This document shows positions 1-6,125 of a stretch of DNA of 14,863 nucleotides, piece by piece. The DNA comes from Microcaldota archaeon (GTDB lineage: Archaea > B1Sed10-29 > JACOVT01), in NCBI GenBank assembly GCA_016177165.1, contig JACOVT010000086.1, positions 1-14,863 on the forward strand, read 5' to 3'. How positions within the stretch are numbered: the first letter of the stretch is position 1; the number at the start of each line of letters is the position of its first letter. The translations under genes were made by a program, and so were the position numbers. A model generated the notes under the pieces. It saw only the letters and a program-made list of their open reading frames with translations. It was not told the origin of the DNA and did not search any database.

Positions 1-110
1 GAGTGGTGTGGTTTGCCGTACATTGCTTGGGGCAATATGCCGGCGAAGGTGTGAGTGGTGTGGTTTGCCGTACATTGCTTGGGGCAATATGCCGGCGAAG
101 GTGTGAGTGG
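1..110. repeat. 52-bp tandem direct repeat, two full copies plus 6 bases
   Basis: Bases 1-52 and 53-104 are identical, and 105-110 repeat the first six bases again. Each unit contains the inverted repeat ATTGC-ttggg-GCAAT and the short palindrome GGCAATATGCC. One reading frame crosses both copies without a stop from base 2 to a TGA at 104-106, so the repeat may hold the 3' end of an upstream gene cut by the window edge. Because 52 is not a multiple of three, the two copies are read in different frames. The duplication lies directly before the geranylgeranyl reductase start. It sits exactly at the window edge, so an assembly artefact at a contig end is possible. Confidence 0.9.
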
Positions 111-121
111 TTAGTGATTCG

Positions 122-1315
122 ATGCCAACAGATTATGACTATGACGTGATTGTGGTCGGTGCAGGCCCCACTGGTGGTACTGCAGCCAAGAAGTGCGCGG
201 AGCACGGCTTGCGTACCCTTATGGTGGACAAGCGCCAAGAGATAGGCGCGCCAGTGAGGTGTGGTGAAGGCTACCCGGAATATGCGGCACGGCTGTGCGG
301 CATACTGCCTGACCCTACATGGTGCACGATGGAGATAGACGGCGCAGTGCTCTACACGCCCAAGCTGAAGAAGATAGTGGTCAACTCCCACGAGAAAGGC
401 TACATAATAGAGCGCAAGATTTACGAAAAAAAACTAGCCTACGCCGCAGTTTCGGCGGGCGCGGAGTGCAAGGCCAAGACGCGCGTGATTGACGTCATAA
501 AGGAGGACGGCTACGTGCGCGGCGTTCGCGCGGAAACACCTGAAGGAAATCATGAGTGGACTTCCAAGATAGTGATCGCTGCGGACGGGGTGGACTCGCG
601 CGTTGGCAGGTTCGCCGGCCTGCGGACATTCAACCCGCTCGTAGAGGTCGACTCGGGATACGAGTACGAGATGGCCGGATTGCACTTTCCTAATCCGGAG
701 AAGATACACATCTGGCTGGGCAATGAGATCGCGCCCAGGGGTTATTGCTGGCTCTTCCCGAAGGGGAGGAACGTTGCCAACGTCGGCGTGGGCGTGACAG
801 GAAACGCGGAACACACTGCAAAGTATTACTTGGACTACTTTATCGACCTGCACCCCGAGATATTCAGGGACGCCGGCATAGTAGAGATAAAGGGAGGCTG
901 CATACCAGTCGGCGCGCCCATGTCCAAGCCATACGCTAACGGGATAATGCTCGTGGGTGACGCGGCGCACATGGTCAACCCGATACATGGGGGCGGCATG
1001 GGCAACGGCATCGAGGCAGCCTGTGTGTCGGCAGAAGTCGCAAAGGAGGCAATCCAGAAGGGCGACTACTCCGAGGAAGTACTGAAGGGCTACTACTCGC
1101 GCTGGATGGAAATAAAGGGAAACCGCATGCTTCAGGTGCTAAAGGTGCGCAAGTTTGCCGAACAGCTGTCGGACGATGACATGGAATTTTTGGCAGGCCT
1201 GATCGACCCGGCCGACCTCTTGGACTTCACGACGGGCAAGAAGTTCGCGACAGTCCTGAAGATCGTGGCCCAGCGGCCATCACTTGCCGCAAAGGCGCTC
1301 CGAGCTTTAAAGTGA
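122..1315 (+). CDS. Geranylgeranyl reductase family FAD-dependent oxidoreductase (archaeal lipid saturation)
   Basis: Flavoprotein expected to reduce the double bonds of geranylgeranyl chains, giving the saturated phytanyl chains of archaeal membrane lipids; it works at the membrane surface. Seen directly, numbering from the GTG at 107: an N-terminal FAD-binding Rossmann motif GAGPTG (18-23), the RCGEG motif (51-55), ADGVDSRVG (159-167), the substrate-side motif GYCWLFPKG (212-220) and the second FAD motif GDAAHMVNPIHGGGMGNG (284-301). About 400 residues is normal for the family. Two starts are possible: ATG 122 (chosen, because DVIVVGAG then lies near the N-terminus as in relatives) or GTG 107, which directly follows a stop codon at 104-106. 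Related reductases act on chlorophyll or quinone side chains, but an archaeal setting favours lipids. The exact substrate is not provable here. Confidence 0.93.
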   Translation: MPTDYDYDVIVVGAGPTGGTAAKKCAEHGLRTLMVDKRQEIGAPVRCGEGYPEYAARLCGILPDPTWCTMEIDGAVLYTPKLKKIVVNSHEKGYIIERKIYEKKLAYAAVSAGAECKAKTRVIDVIKEDGYVRGVRAETPEGNHEWTSKIVIAADGVDSRVGRFAGLRTFNPLVEVDSGYEYEMAGLHFPNPEKIHIWLGNEIAPRGYCWLFPKGRNVANVGVGVTGNAEHTAKYYLDYFIDLHPEIFRDAGIVEIKGGCIPVGAPMSKPYANGIMLVGDAAHMVNPIHGGGMGNGIEAACVSAEVAKEAIQKGDYSEEVLKGYYSRWMEIKGNRMLQVLKVRKFAEQLSDDDMEFLAGLIDPADLLDFTTGKKFATVLKIVAQRPSLAAKALRALK

Positions 1316-1318
1316 GCG

Positions 1319-1326
1319 TTATTAAT
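1319..1326 (+). promoter_or_regulatory. Candidate TATA box for the rhomboid gene
   Basis: TTATTAAT lies just after the reductase stop codon, with its centre about 25 bases before the GTG at 1347. That is the spacing expected for a leaderless archaeal transcript. No Shine-Dalgarno sequence is seen before the GTG. Confidence 0.4.
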
Positions 1327-1346
1327 CCTGGGCTCGTTTCTGACGC

Positions 1347-2246
1347 GTGCGCGTGCTGACAGTTTCACTGGCGCTCTTGCTGGTTGCTGCCTACCTTATC
1401 ATGTCTGGCGGCTTCACCTACCTGCCAGCCTCGGCGACCGTGGATTTCGGCTTTTACCTCTACAACTGGCCCGGCCTCCTGACATACTCTTTCGTGCATG
1501 TCGGACCGGCCCACATCGCCGGCAACCTGTTGGTGCTGTTGGCAGCAGGCCTGATAGCAGAACGGAAGCTGAGGCTCCATGATTTCTTTGCCATCTACCT
1601 GCTGGCCGGGGCCGCGTCCGCGCTACTGTTTGCGGCGCTGGAGCCCTCCACCGTAATAGTGGGAGCAAGCGCAGCCATATCGGGACTTCTGGTGGCGGCA
1701 TTCTTCATAGACTTCAGGAAGGCGATACTCGCAGTGCCAGCGGCCATAATAGTTTCCTCACTCGTCATCGGGCCGGTGCTTGACGCAGAAATCTCGGGGT
1801 ATTATTCAAGCCTCAACGTGTCCGCAGAGAAGCTTTCAATGGAACTTAACGCCACTATCGTGAGGGAGGGAGAGATAGGCCAGAAGTTTGCCGCAGGCGA
1901 AATAAACAGGTCCGAGTACGAACAACTCATCGCAGCCGTCAACGAGTCAAAACGCAACGTCACCGAACAGCTTGTCGGGGCGCTTTCGGCAAAACAGAAC
2001 ATAGAATCCGGAAAGGAACGCGAGCGCGAGTCAACGGTATCCACGGTTTCCCACGTTTTTGGCGTTCTTGCCGGGTTTGCCTACCTGCTGGCTTTCAAAA
2101 GGGATGTCGTGCTGGGAATGCCATACCAGCTGCCTTTTATTCACGGACCTTCGAGGAAAAAGCATGCCGCTCTCAAGCATAACGCTCCGCTACATGGTGG
2201 CAGAACTGCAAGGGCTCGTAAACGCCCGCTTGCAAGGAATCGTTGA
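1347..2246 (+). CDS. Rhomboid family intramembrane serine protease with enlarged, sequon-rich L5 loop
   Basis: Predicted membrane protease that cleaves other membrane proteins within the bilayer. The rhomboid core is visible: TM1 about 4-20; TM2 48-71 with the HxxxxHxxxN signature (H51, H56, N60); TM3 78-98; TM4 with the nucleophile motif GAS (S108); TM5 125-144; TM6 232-250 with catalytic H236 in HVFGVLAG. The S108/H236 dyad is intact. Between TM5 and TM6, where GlpG has a short cap loop over the active site, this protein has about 85 mostly helical, charged residues with five N-glycosylation sequons (N157, N168, N187, N199, N204). A basic tail of about 50 residues follows TM6, as expected for a cytoplasmic end. 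The start is GTG (1347, or 1353 in frame). The last 83 bases overlap the next gene in another frame, which is long for a natural overlap. Confidence 0.85.
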   Translation: MRVLTVSLALLLVAAYLIMSGGFTYLPASATVDFGFYLYNWPGLLTYSFVHVGPAHIAGNLLVLLAAGLIAERKLRLHDFFAIYLLAGAASALLFAALEPSTVIVGASAAISGLLVAAFFIDFRKAILAVPAAIIVSSLVIGPVLDAEISGYYSSLNVSAEKLSMELNATIVREGEIGQKFAAGEINRSEYEQLIAAVNESKRNVTEQLVGALSAKQNIESGKERERESTVSTVSHVFGVLAGFAYLLAFKRDVVLGMPYQLPFIHGPSRKKHAALKHNAPLHGGRTARARKRPLARNR

Positions 2247-3171
2247 GCTCAAGCCGGGACTGTACAGGTTATCCTTTCCAAAGGGCCGCGACCTGCTCGT
2301 AGAAACCGGCGAGCGGGTCAACCTGACAGGATACAGGATGCAGGCGCCGGCCAAAGCTTTCCAGGCTACCATGGTCCTCCGGAAACACATTTCTGGAAAG
2401 ATACTACGCGGAATCAGCCAGCACAATTTCGACAGGATAATCATGCTGGACTTCGGCAGCTACAAGTTGGTAGCCGAGCTGTTCGCGGACGGGAACCTGC
2501 TGCTGGTCAACTCTGAATGGCTAGTATTGTGGGTGCAAACGGGCAGGGCGTGGTCGTCCAGGGTGTTGCGCCGTGGCGAAGTCTACAAGTTCCCTGACGA
2601 GCGGCCTGACCCGACCAAATTCGACAGGGAGGAATTCTCCAGCCGCATGGCGGGCGGCAAGACGATCGCATCATCGCTTTCAAGGCACCTGCTGGCTGGA
2701 AAGCTGCTCGTGGAAGAACTCTGCCACCGCGCAGGCGTATCGCCTCTCGCAGAGCCAAACGCGCCCGCGTCTGCAGCGCTGTTCAACGCGTGGAAAGAGA
2801 TTTTAGCAGGGGCTCCCGACCCATGCATCCAATCCGGGGAAGTGCTGCCATTCGCTTTCCGTTCGCTCCCAGAGCCCCAGACTAAGTACGCAACGCTCAG
2901 CGAGGCGGTTGAAGAACTGTATGCAGGGCGGATTGCCCCCCAGACCAGCGGCAGGCTTGAACAACTGGAAAGGCGCCTCGCCCAACAACTCGATTCCATC
3001 TCCAAGCTCGAAGCCGAATCAGCAGCGCTAAAGGCATCGGGCGATTCAATCTATGAAAACTGGGAGCTTGTTGAAAAGGCGATCGCTGCAGCTAAGTCCT
3101 CGGACGGGAAAGCGCTGGCGCTACTACGCGCTTCAAAAGATGGTTTCCGCGTCACCGTTGATCTGCCCTAG
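2164..3171 (+). CDS. NFACT-N/RqcH-type protein lacking the C-terminal NFACT-R half
   Basis: Resembles the N-terminal half of RqcH/Rqc2/Tae2 proteins, which bind obstructed large ribosomal subunits and recruit tRNA for C-terminal tailing of stalled chains. Seen: the NFACT-N opening (SITLRYMVAELQGLV), the GxxL/F strands, and the conserved Asp-Arg pair D90-R91 in HNFDRIIMLDFG, which is needed for tRNA binding in bacterial RqcH. A helix-hairpin-helix-like part and a coiled-coil helix (about 260-310) follow. Full-length archaeal members have roughly 650-700 residues; this one stops at 335, just where the second coiled-coil arm and the NFACT-R domain should begin. Its stop codon abuts that of the convergent PRC-barrel gene, so no remnant follows. 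ATG 2164 is chosen over the longer frame from 2059 because family similarity begins here and GAGG lies about ten bases upstream. NFACT-R may be encoded elsewhere. Confidence 0.75.
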   Translation: MPLSSITLRYMVAELQGLVNARLQGIVELKPGLYRLSFPKGRDLLVETGERVNLTGYRMQAPAKAFQATMVLRKHISGKILRGISQHNFDRIIMLDFGSYKLVAELFADGNLLLVNSEWLVLWVQTGRAWSSRVLRRGEVYKFPDERPDPTKFDREEFSSRMAGGKTIASSLSRHLLAGKLLVEELCHRAGVSPLAEPNAPASAALFNAWKEILAGAPDPCIQSGEVLPFAFRSLPEPQTKYATLSEAVEELYAGRIAPQTSGRLEQLERRLAQQLDSISKLEAESAALKASGDSIYENWELVEKAIAAAKSSDGKALALLRASKDGFRVTVDLP

Positions 3172-3432
3172 CTACACGAGCAAGCTCTCGTCAACAACTA
3201 TCACGTCACTGACGGCGAAAACCGACTTGTATGGGACGAGCACGAGCTTGTCATGTGTGGTCAGGTTCTTTGCCAGACGTGACTCGCGGTTCGGCTCCAG
3301 CAGGAACGACTCTATTTTCCCATTTTTTTCGTCAATCAGTATGTCGTTCAGGCGCCCTATTTCCTCTCCCTTGTTGGTGATTACGCGCCTGCCGCCAAGT
3401 TGCTTTGCGATTGCAAACTTTTTTGATGCCAT
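3172..3432 (-). CDS. PRC-barrel domain protein
   Basis: An 86-residue single-domain protein. It follows the PRC-barrel pattern: an opening AKQLGGRRVITNKGEEIGRL, a central strand DILIDEKNGKIESFLLE (30-46) and a closing VPYKSVFAVSDVIVVDE (66-82). PRC barrels are small beta domains used in RNA processing (RimM), photosynthetic reaction centres and, as stand-alone archaeal proteins of unknown role, perhaps as adaptors in division or RNA-linked processes. The gene lies 32 bases downstream of malic enzyme on the same strand and has its own TATA-like box, so it can be transcribed alone or with it. Its stop codon directly abuts the stop codon of the convergent NFACT gene, with no bases between them. 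The cellular role cannot be read from sequence. Confidence 0.85.
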   Translation of the reverse strand: MASKKFAIAKQLGGRRVITNKGEEIGRLNDILIDEKNGKIESFLLEPNRESRLAKNLTTHDKLVLVPYKSVFAVSDVIVVDESLLV

Positions 3433-3462
3433 TTGATCAAGAATGTGTTAATCAAAGTTTCC

Positions 3463-3469
3463 TTTTAAA
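3463..3469 (-). promoter_or_regulatory. Candidate TATA box for the PRC-barrel gene
   Basis: On the minus strand this reads TTTAAAA, about 34 bases before the ATG at 3432, predicting a leader of roughly nine bases. It overlaps the stop codon of the malic enzyme gene. Confidence 0.4.
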
Positions 3470-4697
3470 CCTTTTGCCGATTTCTTCTCACTCTTTCCCT
3501 TACGGCGGTCTCATACTCGTTCAGGTTCCTCATGCGCACGCGCGCCACCCCGCTCGCCGCGGAGGCTTTTGCCACGGCTCTTGCGACAGCCGGGCAGACC
3601 CTGTCGTCGGTGGGTTTGGGTATTATCATGCGCCTTGAAGGGGTTATGCAGCCGGCTATGGCGCGGGCCGCGGCCAGCTTTATTTCGTTGTTCAGCCGCT
3701 TGGCGCGCGTGTCCAGCAAGCCGCGCATTATTCCCGGAAATGAGGAGACGTTGTTCACCTGATTGTCGTACAGGCTCGAGCCAGTCCCCACGATCGCCGC
3801 CCCTGACCGCAGGGCCTTGTCCGGACTTATTTCAGGGACTGGATTGGCCAACGCGAGTATCACTGGTTGCGGGGACATGGATCTTACCTGCTTTCCAGTG
3901 ACGGCATTTGGGGCGCTCACACCAATGAAAACGTCGGCCCCTTTCATCGCGTCATCCAGCGTGCCTGTATCATGTACTCCGGTCAGCTTTGCGATCTTCT
4001 GCTTCTCCGGAGCAAGCTTGCGGTTTTGCGATATTATCCCCTTCGAGTCAAGGCAGACGATGTGGTTCGCGCCCGCCGTCAACAATAGCTTTGTTATCGC
4101 TACGCCGGCAGCCCCGGCCCCATTTACCACAAAGGAGCTTTCAGGGAGCTTCCTGCCGGTCAAAAGCAGCGAGTTGTGGATGGCGGCCAACGTCACGACT
4201 GCTGTTCCGTGCTGGTCGTCATGAAAGACCGGAATGTCTAGGCTGCGTGCAAGTGTCGCGTCGACCTCAAAGCACTTAGGCGAGTCGATATCTTCCAAGT
4301 TTATGCCGCCGAACGATGGAGAGATAGCCCTGACCACGGATATGAGCTCTGCTGCCGTCCTTGTATTGGTGCATATCGGCACGGCGTCGATTGCCGCGAA
4401 GCGGTTATAGAGGGCGGCTTTCCCTTCCATAACCGGCATCGCGCCGAGGGGGCCTATGTCTCCCAGGCCCAAAACGCGGGAACCATCACTCACGACCGCA
4501 ACTGAATTGGATTTCCAAGTTAAGTCATGTACGGAATCGGCGTCTTCGGCCACCCTTTTTGAGACGGCCGCCACTCCGGGCGTGTACATTAGCTTCAGGT
4601 CATCCTGCGAGTCCAGCGAACCCTTGACGTGTATGCCTATCTTGCCGCGCAGCCTCTTGTGCAGGGCTAGGGCACGCTTGTCAACTTCAGAAATCAT
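3465..4697 (-). CDS. NAD(P)-dependent malic enzyme, short prokaryotic type
   Basis: Catalyses oxidative decarboxylation of malate to pyruvate and CO2 with reduction of NAD(P), linking C4 acids to pyruvate and supplying reducing power. At 410 residues it matches the short bacterial/archaeal form without the phosphotransacetylase-like extension. Visible motifs are YTPGVA with the catalytic tyrosine (Y38), EGKAALYNRFA with the catalytic lysine (K93), metal-binding LEDIDSPKCFE (134-144) and FHDDQHGTA (158-166), a Rossmann GAGAAG (193-198), ANPVPEI (284-290) and NQVNNVSSFPG (312-322). The residue after the second strand is Asp (CLDSKG, D217), which alone does not decide between NAD and NADP. A TATA-like element about 26 bases before the ATG suggests a leaderless transcript. 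The regulator gene upstream on the same strand ends 38 bases before this start. Confidence 0.95.
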   Translation of the reverse strand: MISEVDKRALALHKRLRGKIGIHVKGSLDSQDDLKLMYTPGVAAVSKRVAEDADSVHDLTWKSNSVAVVSDGSRVLGLGDIGPLGAMPVMEGKAALYNRFAAIDAVPICTNTRTAAELISVVRAISPSFGGINLEDIDSPKCFEVDATLARSLDIPVFHDDQHGTAVVTLAAIHNSLLLTGRKLPESSFVVNGAGAAGVAITKLLLTAGANHIVCLDSKGIISQNRKLAPEKQKIAKLTGVHDTGTLDDAMKGADVFIGVSAPNAVTGKQVRSMSPQPVILALANPVPEISPDKALRSGAAIVGTGSSLYDNQVNNVSSFPGIMRGLLDTRAKRLNNEIKLAAARAIAGCITPSRRMIIPKPTDDRVCPAVARAVAKASAASGVARVRMRNLNEYETAVRERVRRNRQKV

Positions 4698-4718
4698 GGC
4701 TGACTAACTCCCGGTGCG

Positions 4719-4727
4719 TTTAAAATA
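4719..4727 (-). promoter_or_regulatory. Candidate TATA box for malic enzyme
   Basis: On the minus strand it reads TATTTTAAA, with its centre about 26 bases before the ATG at 4697. That is typical spacing for a leaderless archaeal promoter. It lies in the 38-base gap after the upstream regulator. Confidence 0.5.
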
Positions 4728-4735
4728 CCCGCCAG

Positions 4736-5974
4736 TTATCGCAGCAGCGTGCAGTAAGCCTTCACGTTCCCGAGCGCCGCCAACCTTGACTGTTTTTCAA
4801 ACTCGCGCCTGTAACCGTCAAGCACTGACAGCGCCTTCCGGTTGTCAGCTGGCGATGGCACGTTTAGCCTGAACACCTGTGCCAGCCCGGAAAAATTGTA
4901 CGGCACGATGACTGACTTGGAAGTCTGCACTCCGGAAGCCGGGCTGTTGATCACTGCGCATGCCAGATCTGTGGGCGCGGGCTTTCCCTTGAAGCTTTTC
5001 CATGCGATCGAAAGCTCGCTGAACTTTTTGCCCCTCCTTTTTTCATCCCTCAGGAGCGAGATGAGGGTGTCGTTCACTCTAGCGGCCTCGCGCTCGAGTT
5101 TTTTAAAGCTGGTCTCGGTGACTTTCTCGTAACGCCTGTATGGCGGCGCAGAGTCGCACAGCTCTATGGTAGTATGCTGGGTGGCATCACACTGGTATAT
5201 GAAAAACTGCAGGGCTTCCTTCAGCTCGTTTTCAAGCACCTTTCCGGAAAACTCTGCTATCATGAAGTTGAACTCGCGCAATACGTGCTCGTCTGTGAAG
5301 TTTTGCGTCCTTTGAATGAGCTGCGCCGCTATCGACAGCGCCGACAGCAGGCGCTTGGGCTTTCTGGTGAGCTGTTTGCCGTTAAGCACAAGCCCGCGCT
5401 CGAACACTGGCTTCAAGTCGTGGAAAAGCGACATGAAGTTGTTGGTGTAGTTCATTACTTCGAGCTCCCCCAAAGCCGTCTTTTCCCTGACCCAAGCATT
5501 GTCGGATAGCACGCGCGATACAGAGGTTGAGTAAAGCGACCGCAGCACTTGGCTGGCCTTCTGTATCTCTGCGATCTTTGACGACAGCGAGGCCTGCGCC
5601 GCCTCATTGGTTGTCCCGCTCATTGAAAGCTCGTCGGCAAAGGCCGTCGACACGCCGGCATCCAGCAGCGCTTCTCGCAGCTTGGCGTTCTGCACGGGCT
5701 TTTTGGTGACGAGCTCCTGCGCGGAAACTGTCACGCACAGGTCTGTTGGCGAGTAAACCTTCTTCAACCTGACGTCGCTCACCGGGCGCGACGCAAGGAA
5801 GCCAGCCCGATCCAGCTGGTTGAGGTACTTGTGCAGGGTTGAATAACTCATGCCGGTGTTTTTGCGCAGTTCGGTGATGCTTTGCCCAGGTTTTTCAGCG
5901 ACCGCCCTGAGCACGCTCAACTTTTCCTCATTGTCCAGTGCGGATAGTATTGTTTTCTTGACCAAGCCAGTCAC
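4736..5974 (-). CDS. Winged-helix regulator with ATP-cone-like and degenerate class III ribonucleotide reductase-like domains
   Basis: Numbering is from the TTG at 5977 (413 residues). Residues about 10-75 form an ArsR-like winged helix: KPGQSITELRKNTGMSYST is the helix-turn-helix and AGFLASRPVSDVRLKKVYS the wing. Residues about 82-125, including KLREALLDAGVSTAFADEL, recall an ATP cone. Residues about 145-330 match by eye the N-terminal half of NrdD (anaerobic ribonucleoside-triphosphate reductase): GELEVMNYTNNFMSLFHDLK, the AQLIQRTQNF helix, EFNFMIAEFSG where NrdD has fn.flAPFv, then ELKEALQFFIYQ. The active-site cysteine of NrdD (CxxxDL) is Ser183 here. No glycyl-radical C-terminus or zinc site exists, so catalysis is excluded. 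I infer a nucleotide-sensing repressor. It is divergent from the giant surface protein gene. The start is GTG 5974 or TTG 5977. The winged helix is firm; the NrdD relation is by eye. Confidence 0.7.
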   Translation of the reverse strand: MTGLVKKTILSALDNEEKLSVLRAVAEKPGQSITELRKNTGMSYSTLHKYLNQLDRAGFLASRPVSDVRLKKVYSPTDLCVTVSAQELVTKKPVQNAKLREALLDAGVSTAFADELSMSGTTNEAAQASLSSKIAEIQKASQVLRSLYSTSVSRVLSDNAWVREKTALGELEVMNYTNNFMSLFHDLKPVFERGLVLNGKQLTRKPKRLLSALSIAAQLIQRTQNFTDEHVLREFNFMIAEFSGKVLENELKEALQFFIYQCDATQHTTIELCDSAPPYRRYEKVTETSFKKLEREAARVNDTLISLLRDEKRRGKKFSELSIAWKSFKGKPAPTDLACAVINSPASGVQTSKSVIVPYNFSGLAQVFRLNVPSPADNRKALSVLDGYRREFEKQSRLAALGNVKAYCTLLR

Positions 5975-6125
5975 CAATCACAAAAAAGACAGTCTTGCTT
6001 TATGATTTGTGATATTTATTCCTGCCATTGGATCATAAACCCAAACCAACCCGGCTTGGTTAAAACCCGTATTAACCGGCGAGGGTTGCAAAACGCTTAA
6101 AACGAAACGGTTTGGTTGCCAAGCC
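5961..6125. promoter_or_regulatory. Divergent control region with three GGCTTGG copies and nested inverted repeats
   Basis: GGCTTGG occurs on plus at 6053-6059 and on minus at 5962-5968 and 6119-6125. The outer copies lie at the start codons of the two divergent genes. Around the middle copy sits AACCAA-cccggc-TTGGTT (6044-6061), overlapped by GGTTAA-n8-TTAACC (6058-6077). A TATA-like CTTAAAA at 6096-6102 is about 27 bases before ATG 6126, and CATAAAG (minus, 5998-6004) is 24-27 bases before the regulator start. The arrangement fits autoregulation plus control of the divergent gene; binding by the regulator is an inference. Confidence 0.5.

Noticed and set aside
1..110. CRISPR-like array
   Set aside because: The two 52-bp copies are directly adjacent with no spacer and no cas gene is present.
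434..988. 184-codon minus-strand frame inside the geranylgeranyl reductase gene
   Set aside because: The plus strand carries all family motifs, so this is an antisense shadow created by codon bias.
2059..2163. Longer N-terminus for the NFACT protein (35 extra residues)
   Set aside because: These codons lie within rhomboid TM6 and its tail in another frame, give a Cys/Trp-rich sequence unlike the family, and family similarity starts at the ATG 2164.
2164..3171. NFACT gene as a frameshifted pseudogene with the rest downstream
   Set aside because: Bases after 3171 are fully occupied by the convergent PRC-barrel gene, and no NFACT-R-like translation is seen in the plus-strand frames there.
4736..5974. 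Functional anaerobic ribonucleotide reductase
   Set aside because: The active-site cysteine position is Ser183, the glycyl-radical and zinc-binding C-terminal half is missing, and an activase gene (nrdG) is not nearby.
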